NCBI GenBank assembly: GCA_001829185.1
Contig: MIAR01000024.1
Span: forward strand, 1 to 64,000
DNA: 64,000 nt
Reading direction: 5' to 3'
DNA from: Spirochaetes bacterium GWB1_60_80
Lineage (GTDB): Bacteria > Spirochaetota > Spirochaetia > Treponematales > UBA12059
In this document: positions 9,110-16,919 of the stretch, piece after piece
Numbering within the stretch: the first letter of the stretch is position 1
Layout: every line of letters starts with the position of its first letter
Position numbers and translations under genes: made by a program
The notes under the pieces: model-generated
Seen by the model: only the letters and a program-made list of their open reading frames with translations
Told to the model about the DNA's origin: nothing
Databases searched by the model: none

Positions 9110-11071
9110 ATGAATCTTTTGACCTTCAGCCAGCTCGTCGAGTCCTCCCTGCCGGCCCGGTTGGTGCTGGTCGGTGGTCTATTGGCGCTCTTTTTCAGTC
9201 AAAAGGCGAAGGATACCGAGGGCCATGTCGGCGCCTTTCTGGCCGCCTTGTTTTGTCTGGCCGCGCGCGACGTCGTCGTGGTCTGGATTCAGGTGCCGCT
9301 GTTGCCACAGCTGGCCTACCTGGGCGATTTGGCTTATGCCTGCTGTGTGTTGTATATCGTGCTGGCTGCCTACGAGAAGAAACGGCTGGTGGCCTTTCTG
9401 TTCATCAGCCTCAACGTTCTGGCGGCCGGTTTGATTGTCGACGTCAACTATCTGGGGCTGCTGCCCTTTGTGCCGCCGGCTTGGGTATTTCCAGCCATCC
9501 TGTTGCTGGATGGCTTGCTGATCGGGCTGCTTGGCCTGCTTAAGCACCGCCAACGCGACAGCCAGACCCGCCAACTGGTACGCTTCATCTGGCCGTTGGC
9601 CAGCCTAACCATGGTGGCCTACGCCGCCGCCGCCTGGTTTCTGCATTACGACAGCCCGGTGCTGCAGCGCCTGATCGTGCCGGTTTCCTACTGGTGGTTC
9701 CTGGCGGCCGGATTGGCCAGCTTCCGTATGCAGGACGCCCAGATGGTGCAGGCCTGCACCTATTACGAAGCGTCAATCGACTCGCTGTACAACCTGTTCA
9801 TCGCCACTGGCTCGGCCCTGAAGGGCAGTTTCTCGGTAGAGGACGTCCTCAAGAGCCTGAATGACATTCTGATCACCGAGACCGGCGCCTCGGGCGGCCT
9901 GGTCTTCCTGGTCGACGAGTTTGACGACCAGATATCGGTCAAGGCTCATTCCGGCGTTTTCCCGCCGCCCTTTGAGCTACCCGAAAATTTACCGCGCAAG
10001 GCCAACCGCGTTGAATCGCACATGCGCCACCTCCAGCTCAGCCTGGAGGAAACCCTGTTCGGCGAAATTGCCCGCACCGGTACCGACCTGTTCATTCCCG
10101 ACGCCCGTAACGACGAGCGCATCTTCCGCAACGGCGACGAGGAATACCTCTACCTGGCCTCATTCATGGCCGTGCCGCTGATGGTCGAGGACCGCATCAT
10201 CGGCCTGGCGGCGGTGGCGCGCAACCAGCCGGGCAGCTTCTTCAGCGAAAGCGAATTCGACCGTTACAAGTTGCTGGCTAACTTCGGCACCCTGGCGTTG
10301 AGCCACTTCTTCTCCTTCCTGGAGGCCAAGGAGCGATCCGGCCTCAAGCAATCGGCCGATACCGCCGCCGAAATCCAGAAAGCCATCACGCCCAAGCGCT
10401 TGCCGCAGTTCCCGTCCTTGCAGGTCGGCGTTTATAGCCTGCCGGCGGTCGGCGTCTCCGGCGACTACTACGACGTCATCCAGACCCGCAAGGACCGCGT
10501 CATCGGCGTGGTCGGCGATGTGGCCGGCAAAGGCGTGGCCGCCGCCCTGGTCATGGTCATGATCCGCTCCATTCTGCACCTGGTGACTAATACCACCCGC
10601 GACATGGCCACCGTGCTCGACTGGATCAACCGTGGCATGACCGGCAAGATGGACATCGACCACTATGCCACCATCTCGGTGATGGCCTTTGACCTGCACA
10701 CCGGCGAGGTTGAATACGCCTCGGCCGGTCATCAGCCCTTGTTGATCTACCGCCGGGCCACCGACTCCATCGAGACCATTGACATCCAGAGCGTGCCGAT
10801 CGGCGTGGAGCGGGTTACCGAGTTCACGCGTAAGGTTCTCAAGCTGGCCGACGGCGACATCGTGGCGCTCTACACCGACGGCATCATCGAAGCGCTCAAC
10901 GAACAAGGCAAGCAATATGGCCGAAAAAGCATCGCATCGATGATTATCCGCCATAAAGAGCTTGCGCCAAAAGAAATTGTGGCTAAAATTAAAAGTGACT
11001 TGGCTTCATTTGTCGGTTCTACCAGGCAGCATGATGATCAGACCGTGCTCGTCTTCAAAATGAAACTTTAG
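9110..11071 (+). CDS. 7TM-GAF-PP2C (SpoIIE-type) phosphatase
   Basis: A membrane-bound serine phosphatase of about 653 residues, the input arm of a partner-switching system. Seven hydrophobic helices fill residues 10-210, a GAF-like domain spans about 235-395, and a SpoIIE/PP2C domain covers about 420-650. The metal-binding aspartates are visible in GVSGDYYD, GDVAGKG, YTDGIIEA and HDDQTVLVF. ATGs occur at 9104 and 9110. The second is preferred because the AAAGGG ribosome site would touch the first. It is expected to dephosphorylate the STAS protein encoded 17 bp downstream in response to a membrane or GAF-bound signal. Confidence 0.9.
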   Translation: MNLLTFSQLVESSLPARLVLVGGLLALFFSQKAKDTEGHVGAFLAALFCLAARDVVVVWIQVPLLPQLAYLGDLAYACCVLYIVLAAYEKKRLVAFLFISLNVLAAGLIVDVNYLGLLPFVPPAWVFPAILLLDGLLIGLLGLLKHRQRDSQTRQLVRFIWPLASLTMVAYAAAAWFLHYDSPVLQRLIVPVSYWWFLAAGLASFRMQDAQMVQACTYYEASIDSLYNLFIATGSALKGSFSVEDVLKSLNDILITETGASGGLVFLVDEFDDQISVKAHSGVFPPPFELPENLPRKANRVESHMRHLQLSLEETLFGEIARTGTDLFIPDARNDERIFRNGDEEYLYLASFMAVPLMVEDRIIGLAAVARNQPGSFFSESEFDRYKLLANFGTLALSHFFSFLEAKERSGLKQSADTAAEIQKAITPKRLPQFPSLQVGVYSLPAVGVSGDYYDVIQTRKDRVIGVVGDVAGKGVAAALVMVMIRSILHLVTNTTRDMATVLDWINRGMTGKMDIDHYATISVMAFDLHTGEVEYASAGHQPLLIYRRATDSIETIDIQSVPIGVERVTEFTRKVLKLADGDIVALYTDGIIEALNEQGKQYGRKSIASMIIRHKELAPKEIVAKIKSDLASFVGSTRQHDDQTVLVFKMKL

Positions 11072-11088
11072 CGGAAGGAGCGCTTGGC

Positions 11089-11427
11089 ATGGAATTAAAG
11101 ATCCGAAAGAACGGCGAGAATTACATCATCGACGTCAATGGCGAGATGGATCTCTACAATTCGTACAAGCTCAAAGAGCTTGTGATGAGAATGCTGGAGA
11201 AAAAGGTTGAACATTTCATCATCAATCTGGAGAGCGTAGACTATATCGATTCGAGCGGCATTGGCGCGCTGATCTATATCTGCTCCACCATCAAGAAGAT
11301 GAATTTGAAACTCATCATCACCAATATCCATGGTTCGGTCAAAAAAGTAATCGAACTTACCAAACTCATGGGCTATTTCCCGATTACCAACAGTATCGAG
11401 GAAGCCATTCAACAGATGGATGACTGA
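11089..11427 (+). CDS. STAS-domain anti-anti-sigma factor
   Basis: A 112-residue single STAS domain protein of the SpoIIAA/RsbV type. The segment VDYIDSSGIGALIYICS contains the serine that the partner kinase phosphorylates and the upstream phosphatase dephosphorylates. The unphosphorylated form would bind and neutralise the anti-sigma kinase. A GGAAGGAG site precedes ATG. Its bases are more AT-rich than those of its neighbours, as is common for small lysine-rich proteins. It sits between the phosphatase and kinase genes in one operon. Confidence 0.93.
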   Translation: MELKIRKNGENYIIDVNGEMDLYNSYKLKELVMRMLEKKVEHFIINLESVDYIDSSGIGALIYICSTIKKMNLKLIITNIHGSVKKVIELTKLMGYFPITNSIEEAIQQMDD

Positions 11428-11438
11428 AGGGGAGCGGC

Positions 11439-11996
11439 ATGTCGGATACTACCTATTTGAGCGAAATGAAGGAAATTCGTGTCGACGAGAGCAGCAAGCT
11501 GTTTGACAAGAATGGCATGTTGTACAAGGAATTTGCCTCGGATTATAGGCAAATCCGTTATTATACGTTGTTGATCGTGCAGTCGGCCCCGCTGGAAATC
11601 AAGGAAATAAACCTCCTGGAGCAGCAGATCAGCGAAGTCATCAAGAATGCGGTCAAGCACGGCAACCAGTGCAATCCGGACAAGAAGGTCCGCGTCTGGT
11701 ATTCCTTCGATTCCACCCACGCCCGCCTGGTCGTCCAGGACGAGGGCGATGGCTTCAAGGATATGGAAAAATGGAACGATTTCAACCGCAAGCGCCTGGA
11801 ACTGTTATCCAAGCACGATTTTGAAGGCCTCGCCGACTACGTTTCCTTCCGTACCCAAAAGAGCGACGATAACGACGGCGGCAATGCCCTGTTTGCCGCA
11901 TTGGAATACTGGAACGGCGGTTTCGTCTTCGATCGCAGCCGGACGGCGGTGGCGATGCTTAAACAGTTCCCTAAAAAAAAGCACTCCATGAACTGA
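11439..11996 (+). CDS. RsbW-like anti-sigma serine kinase
   Basis: A 185-residue GHKL-fold (HATPase_c) kinase of the RsbW/SpoIIAB type. The N-box is EVIKNAVKHGNQ, the G1 box is VVQDEGDGF, and a later glycine-containing segment is GGNALFAALEYW. It should phosphorylate the neighbouring STAS protein and sequester a target. The linker between the G1 box and the last motif (KDMEKWNDFNRKRLELLSKH) is longer than in classic RsbW. No sigma factor gene is present, so the target may lie elsewhere or may not be a sigma factor. The TGA stop overlaps the start of the hairpin-repeat array. Confidence 0.88.
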   Translation: MSDTTYLSEMKEIRVDESSKLFDKNGMLYKEFASDYRQIRYYTLLIVQSAPLEIKEINLLEQQISEVIKNAVKHGNQCNPDKKVRVWYSFDSTHARLVVQDEGDGFKDMEKWNDFNRKRLELLSKHDFEGLADYVSFRTQKSDDNDGGNALFAALEYWNGGFVFDRSRTAVAMLKQFPKKKHSMN

Positions 11997-12712
11997 TTTT
12001 TTCATGCCGGGTGATCCGCGGCGTTGGCGCGCATCATGTGCTGCTTGACGGGCAAAAGCCCGCCAGCGCAGCCCCTGATGTGCGCCGCCTTGCGGCTCCT
12101 CCCGGCATGAAAAAATCGCGTTTCAGTAGAGCCGGGTGATCCGCGGCGTTGGTGCGCATCATGTGCTGCTTGACGGGCAAAAGCCCGCCAGCGCAGCCCC
12201 TGATGTGCGCCGCCTTGCGGCTCCTCCCGGCATGAAAAAATCGCGTTTCAGTGGGAGCCGGGTGATCTGCGGCGTTGGCGCGAGACTTGCGAAGCTCGAC
12301 GGGCGAAAGCCCGTCTTCGCGTCTCAAGTCTCGCGCCGCCTTGCGGCTCATCACGGCATGAAAAAATCGCGTTTCAGTAGAGCCGGGTGATCCGCGGCGT
12401 TAGCGCGCATCATGTGCTGCTTGACGGGCAAAAGCCCGCCAGCGCAGCCCCTGATGTGCGCCGCCTTGCGGCTCCTCCCGGCGTGAAAAAATCGCGTTTC
12501 AGTGGGAGCCGGGTGATCTGCGGCGTTGGCGCGAGTCTTGCGAAGCTCGACGGGCGAAAGCCCGTCTTCGCGTCTCAAGTCTTGCGCCGCCTTGCGGCTC
12601 ATCACGGCATGAAAAAATCGCGTTTCAGTAGAGCCGGGTGATCCGCGGCGTTGGCAAGAGCCACGCGCTTGCTTGACGGGCGAAAGCCCGCCTGCGCAGC
12701 TCGTGATCCCAA
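11995..12712. repeat. Array of six 125-bp hairpin repeats
   Basis: Units beginning GCCGGGTGAT start at 12006, 12131, 12257, 12382, 12508 and 12633, spaced 125 or 126 bp. Each of the first five forms a long hairpin with a GACGGGC-NAAA-GCCCG apex. Unit 1 also has a 17-bp outer stem (11995-12011 with 12101-12117). Units 1, 2 and 4 share one central sequence and units 3 and 5 another; unit 6 is a third type and is truncated. Unit 1 may double as a terminator for the kinase operon. There are no long ORFs with coding character here. Confidence 0.9.
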
Positions 12713-12815
12713 ATTAATATAGTCCTACAGAGTCCATTTATCGTCTCGGCCATGGCATTATCATAGGCGTCACTCACGTTGCCGACCGAAGCTTCAATTC
12801 TTATTGCGGTCGCGG
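12709..12815 (-). pseudogene. IS3-family transposase OrfB fragment
   Basis: On the minus strand about 34 codons read RIEASVGNVSDAYDNAMAE and then TINGL. This is the conserved C-terminal core of IS3/IS150-type transposases, usually SVGDSYDNALAETINGLYK. There is no start, the fragment abuts the truncated last unit of the hairpin array, and nothing else of the IS remains recognisable. It marks an old insertion or a deletion scar. Confidence 0.8.
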
Positions 12816-12869
12816 GCTGTCATCATTACCTCGAAATTGGTAATAAGCAATGACGGCCGGACTCTTCGG

Positions 12870-12898
12870 TTGACAGTTTGGCACTTAGGGGGGACAAT
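12870..12898 (+). promoter_or_regulatory. Sigma-70 promoter for the sigma-54 regulator gene
   Basis: TTGACA (12870-12875) and GACAAT (12893-12898) are spaced 17 bp apart. A start near 12905 would give a leader of about 35 bases before ATG 12940. Confidence 0.55.
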
Positions 12899-12939
12899 GC
12901 ACCAAGAGGCTGTATTCTGTGTCGCCAACGGGGAGAAAC

Positions 12940-15003
12940 ATGGAGCGGGGAGCTTTTAGACATGAGGGGCGTGACAACATTGCCCGGTCGCATCAGCGCT
13001 GCCGGGACTACGGCATCGCCATCCATCAGGTATTCAGTTCGCTGATTCTGGAAGGACGGGAACTTAAAAACCGGCTGGCCGCCCGTTCGGCCTTGATCGC
13101 GGTTGCGGAACCTTTTATCAACCAATTATACGGTTTTGTCAAAGGCTCGGGCTTTTTTGCCATTCTTACCGATGAAGATGGTTGTATTTTACGGGTTATT
13201 GGCGATGAAGAAATCGCATCCCGGGCCAGGGAGTTGCTTATGATACCTGGGGCATTTATGGATGAAGCGCATATCGGCACCAATGCCATGGGCACAGCTT
13301 TGGCCGAGGGCGCGGCTGTCCAGGTTTCCGGCGACGAGCATTTTGTTAAAGCCTATCATGGTTGGACCTGTTCGGGAGCCCCGATTCGCAACACCGCGGG
13401 GAATATTATTGGCGCGCTCGATCTTACCGGCTATTGCGCAGCGGTGCATTCGCATACCCTTGGGATGGTCGTGGCGGCGGTTGATGCCATCGGTACCATT
13501 CTGAAAATGCAGGACTCTACCGCCGAGCTTCAGCGGGCGAAGGCTTACACCGAGACGGTAATCGATTCCTTGCATGCCGGTATCATGACGGTGCAGTTGG
13601 ATGGCGAAATCCGGACTGTCAGCAAGCATGCCGCCGCCATGTTTGGCTACCGTCAGGAGCGCATGCGCCAAATGCCGATCAGAAATCTGCTGGATGGCTG
13701 GGAGACGATTCAGCAGGCGGTGCTGGCTGAACGGCCATTTATCGAGGAAGATGTGGCAGTAGGCGCCAGCAGCAATAAGGTGCGTTTCTGCGTCAGCGCT
13801 TATCCGGTCAAGTGCAGTGGCGGCAAGCTGCAGGATATTGTGCTGGTGTTGAAGGAATTGCGCAAAGCCCGCAAGCTGGCGGACCAGATTGTCGGCCGGA
13901 GGGCTCTCTATACCTTCGATAAAATCATCGGGCAGAATCCGGCTTTTCTGGCGGCGATAACATTCGCCAAAAAGATGGCCGACAGCCGTTCCACCCTGCT
14001 TATTCTGGGAGAAAGCGGAACCGGTAAAGAATTGTTCGCTCAGTCCGTGCACAACCACGGTGAGCGCCGGGATGAAACCTTTGTAGCCATCAACTGCGGG
14101 GCTTTGCCGCGCACTTTGATAGAATCCGAGTTGTTTGGCTATGAGGAAGGGGCTTTTACCGGCGCCAAGCGTTCCGGGCAGCCTGGTAAATTTGAAATCG
14201 CCGATGGCGGCACCCTTTTTCTGGATGAAGTCGGCGAGATGCCGCTCGATCTGCAGACCCGCCTGTTGCGGGTGATTGAAGAGGGCACTGTTTGCAGGAT
14301 CGGCGGCAACCGGGAAATTCCGGTGGATGTACGGATTATCGCTGCATCCAACAAGCAGCTGGCCCTGGAGGTAGATCGCGGTAATTTTCGGGCGGATCTG
14401 TTTTTTCGCCTCCATGTTTTGCCTTTGGAATTGCCGCCGCTGCGCAAGCGCATGGATGATCTTCCGCTCCTGCTCGATTTTTTCATGCAGCGGCTGTCGC
14501 GTCGCCTGAACCGCAAAATGGTGTCGCTGCCTCCGGAATATCTGCAGCAACTGCTGGCCTACCACTGGCCGGGAAATGTACGGCAACTGGAGAATCTGGT
14601 GGAATTGCTGCTGAACAATGGCAGTTTAGTGCCTGCGCCGGGAAGCTGCGCGGCGCGTCAGCCGGCTGACCAGCTTGAATCGGGCTGTATTGCAATTATA
14701 GCAAGCCAGCGGGGTACTGCTGCGGCTGAAATAAACTCTCCGCTACTGTGCATCAGTCTAGCTGAAGCCGAACGGCGGCACATCCAGCAGGTGCTGCTCC
14801 GATATCCGGGCAATGTATCGCTGGTTGCACGGACGCTGGGAATTGGCCGCAATACCCTGTATCGTAAAATGGCTCGGCACAAGTTGGAATGCCCGCAGCC
14901 GCCGGAACAGGTAGAACTAAGGTCGGTATCAGCGTTGTGCTCCAAAGTGGAACAGTGTTCCAATAATGAACAGTTTATCTACGATCAAGCTGTCCCATTT
15001 TAG
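12940..15003 (+). CDS. Sigma-54-dependent regulator (AcoR/DhaR-like)
   Basis: A 687-residue bacterial enhancer-binding protein. A GAF-like sensor domain occupies about 60-200, a PAS-like domain about 205-300, and the AAA+ domain about 320-550. The AAA+ part has GESGTGKE (Walker A), ESELFGYEEGAFTGA (sigma-54 contact loop) and GGTLFLDEVGEMP. A Fis-type helix-turn-helix (VARTLGIGRNTLYRKM) closes the protein. ATG 12940 has GGGGA upstream and is preferred to GTG 12919. Domain order matches AcoR/DhaR. The gene faces a sigma-54 promoter in front of the aldehyde oxidoreductase gene, so it is very likely the activator of that operon. The effector is unknown; an aldehyde or alcohol would fit. Confidence 0.92.
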   Translation: MERGAFRHEGRDNIARSHQRCRDYGIAIHQVFSSLILEGRELKNRLAARSALIAVAEPFINQLYGFVKGSGFFAILTDEDGCILRVIGDEEIASRARELLMIPGAFMDEAHIGTNAMGTALAEGAAVQVSGDEHFVKAYHGWTCSGAPIRNTAGNIIGALDLTGYCAAVHSHTLGMVVAAVDAIGTILKMQDSTAELQRAKAYTETVIDSLHAGIMTVQLDGEIRTVSKHAAAMFGYRQERMRQMPIRNLLDGWETIQQAVLAERPFIEEDVAVGASSNKVRFCVSAYPVKCSGGKLQDIVLVLKELRKARKLADQIVGRRALYTFDKIIGQNPAFLAAITFAKKMADSRSTLLILGESGTGKELFAQSVHNHGERRDETFVAINCGALPRTLIESELFGYEEGAFTGAKRSGQPGKFEIADGGTLFLDEVGEMPLDLQTRLLRVIEEGTVCRIGGNREIPVDVRIIAASNKQLALEVDRGNFRADLFFRLHVLPLELPPLRKRMDDLPLLLDFFMQRLSRRLNRKMVSLPPEYLQQLLAYHWPGNVRQLENLVELLLNNGSLVPAPGSCAARQPADQLESGCIAIIASQRGTAAAEINSPLLCISLAEAERRHIQQVLLRYPGNVSLVARTLGIGRNTLYRKMARHKLECPQPPEQVELRSVSALCSKVEQCSNNEQFIYDQAVPF

Positions 15004-15008
15004 AACAG
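14948..15008. promoter_or_regulatory. Probable enhancer sites for the sigma-54 regulator
   Basis: A perfect 15-bp palindrome TGGAACAGTGTTCCA (14948-14962) lies inside the regulator's 3' end. A second, imperfect dyad CTGTCCCATTTTAGAACAG (14990-15008) overlaps the stop codon, and a lone GAACAG half site is at 14968-14973. Centres about 130 and 87 bp upstream of the predicted start site are typical enhancer positions for AAA+ activators. Binding is inferred. Confidence 0.6.
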
Positions 15009-15058
15009 CTTGGTTTGTCTAATTGCCTAACTTCTTTTGCGATAATAATATATAAACT

Positions 15059-15074
15059 TGGCATGTTTCCTGCA
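15059..15074 (+). promoter_or_regulatory. Sigma-54 (-24/-12) promoter
   Basis: TGGCATGTTTCCTGCA matches the -24/-12 consensus TGGCAC-N5-TTGCA with the GG and GC dinucleotides at the required spacing and two mismatches elsewhere. It sits 36 bp before the oxidoreductase start codon, downstream of paired dyads and right after an enhancer-binding-protein gene, which together make the call strong. Confidence 0.8.
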
Positions 15075-15109
15075 TACTATAAGCAAGATCATCTGCCAAG
15101 GAGCACTGT

Positions 15110-16909
15110 ATGCATGGTTATACCGGAAAGATTTTAAGAGTCAATCTGACTGATGGCTCAATCAAGAGCGAAGCGCTGGATAAGAACCTGGCGCTCAAGT
15201 ACATCGGCGGCCGGGGTTTGGGCACCGCCCTGTTCATGAAGGAAGTCAAGCCAGAAGTAGATGCTTTAGGGCCGGACAATAAACTGCTGTTCGTGAACGG
15301 CCCGCTGACCGGAACGCCCACGCCAACTGGCGGCCGCTATATGGCCGTAACCAAATCGCCCCTTACCGGTACAATTGCCAGTTCCAACTCTGGCGGTTAT
15401 TTTGGTGCCGAACTCAAATTCGCCGGCTGGGACGCTATCATTCTGGAAGGCAAAGCCGCCAAGCCAAGCTACATTCTGATCGAAGATGACAAGGTAGAAC
15501 TCAGATCGGCGGCTCCGCTCTGGGGCAAGCTGGTCAGTCAGACAACCGACGAACTGGAAAAAGCGCATAGTGCCAAACACCGCATTCTGGCTATCGGGCC
15601 GGCGGGCGAGAAGCTTTCATTGATTGCAGCCATCATGAATGACCGCTGGCGTGCCGCCGGACGATCCGGTGTCGGTGCCGTCATGGGTTCGAAAAATCTC
15701 AAAGCCATTGTTGTCCGCGGCAGCGGCAAGGTTGGCATAGCAGACGAAGTGAAGCTCAAAGAAGTTTTCTCACGCTGCATGACCAAGATCAAGGAAAACG
15801 GCGTTACCGGTTCAGGTTTGCCGACCTATGGCACGGCTGTTTTGGTTAATATTATCAACGAAAACGGTGTTTTCCCTACCAATAATTTCCAGAGCTCAGT
15901 ATTTCCGGCGGCAGATGATATTAGCGGCGAAACACTTGCGGCCAAATATCTTAAGAAGAAGGATCCCTGCTATCGTTGCCCGATAGCCTGTGGACGGTAT
16001 TGCGAAGTTGATGATGTCAAAGGCGGCGGCCCGGAGTATGAGACTATCTGGGCCTTCGGGTCGGATTGTGGCGTACATGACCTGGCGGCGGTAATTAAAG
16101 CCAATTACTGGTGCAACGAGTATGGGCTCGATACTATTTCCGCAGGCGCTACCCTGGCCGCGGCCATGGAGCTGTACCAGCGCGGTCATATCAAGGACAG
16201 CGATTTTGGCGACGGACCGAAACTGGAATTCGGCAATGCCGCAGCCGTGATTGAGTGGACCAAACGGCTTGGCGCGGCCCAGGGGCTGGGGGCCAAACTG
16301 GCCCTTGGTTCGTATAGATTGACAGCACAGTACGGAGTTCCGGAATTGTCCATGACCGTAAAAAAACAGGAGTTGCCGGCCTACGACCCGCGGGGAATCC
16401 AGGGCCATGGCGTACAGTATGCCACGTCGAACCGTGGCGGTTGCCATGTTCGCGGCTATATGATTTCTCCGGAGATTCTCGGCCTGCCGGAAAAACTTGA
16501 CCGCTTCAGTCTTGAAGGCAAAAGCAATTGGACCAAAATATTCCAGGATTTTACCGCCGCCATAGATTCTGTCGGCTTGTGCCTGTTTACCTCCTTTGCC
16601 ATGAATGCCGATGACTACGCCGATTTGTATAATGCGGTCTGTGGCCTAAGCTGGTCCGGGGCGGACTTCATCGAGGCCGGCGAACGGATTTGGAATATCG
16701 AACGTTTGTTCAATCTGCGGGCAGGGATCGGCCCGGAGCAAGATACGCTGCCCAAGCGTCTTTTAACCGAACCAATACCGGAAGGACCCTCAGCCGGCTG
16801 GACGCATAAACTGTCCGAGCTGCTGCCGGAGTATTACAGCCTGCGTGGCTGGGGCAAGGATGGCATTCCAGGCAAAGAAAAACTAGCCGCTCTGGGGATT
16901 GACTTGTAA
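15110..16909 (+). CDS. aor: Tungsten-type aldehyde ferredoxin oxidoreductase
   Basis: A 599-residue enzyme of the AOR family, oxidising aldehydes to carboxylic acids with ferredoxin (or running in reverse) at a tungsto-bispterin centre. The N-terminal part has the family's GYTGKILRVNLTDGS, GGRGLGTALF and NGPLTGTPTPTGGRY. The cofactor region includes DRWRAAGRSGVGAVMGSKN. The iron-sulfur cluster ligands are C287, C290, C294 (CYRCPIAC) and probably C491 (GLCLF). Length is normal. It is the first gene after a sigma-54 promoter and is followed 10 bp later by a radical SAM maturase, then MoaD- and MoeB-like genes, forming one operon. Substrate is not predictable. Confidence 0.95.
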   Translation: MHGYTGKILRVNLTDGSIKSEALDKNLALKYIGGRGLGTALFMKEVKPEVDALGPDNKLLFVNGPLTGTPTPTGGRYMAVTKSPLTGTIASSNSGGYFGAELKFAGWDAIILEGKAAKPSYILIEDDKVELRSAAPLWGKLVSQTTDELEKAHSAKHRILAIGPAGEKLSLIAAIMNDRWRAAGRSGVGAVMGSKNLKAIVVRGSGKVGIADEVKLKEVFSRCMTKIKENGVTGSGLPTYGTAVLVNIINENGVFPTNNFQSSVFPAADDISGETLAAKYLKKKDPCYRCPIACGRYCEVDDVKGGGPEYETIWAFGSDCGVHDLAAVIKANYWCNEYGLDTISAGATLAAAMELYQRGHIKDSDFGDGPKLEFGNAAAVIEWTKRLGAAQGLGAKLALGSYRLTAQYGVPELSMTVKKQELPAYDPRGIQGHGVQYATSNRGGCHVRGYMISPEILGLPEKLDRFSLEGKSNWTKIFQDFTAAIDSVGLCLFTSFAMNADDYADLYNAVCGLSWSGADFIEAGERIWNIERLFNLRAGIGPEQDTLPKRLLTEPIPEGPSAGWTHKLSELLPEYYSLRGWGKDGIPGKEKLAALGIDL

Positions 16910-16919
16910 AAGAGCGGTT

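Noticed and set aside
11995-12712. CRISPR array
   Set aside because: The spacing is regular, but the units are 125 bp with no unique spacers, and each unit is a long hairpin. No cas genes are near.
12879-12897. Second sigma-54 promoter (TTTGGCACTTAGGGGGGACA)
   Set aside because: It has TGGCAC but lacks the GC of the -12 element at the right distance; a sigma-70 promoter fits the same stretch better.
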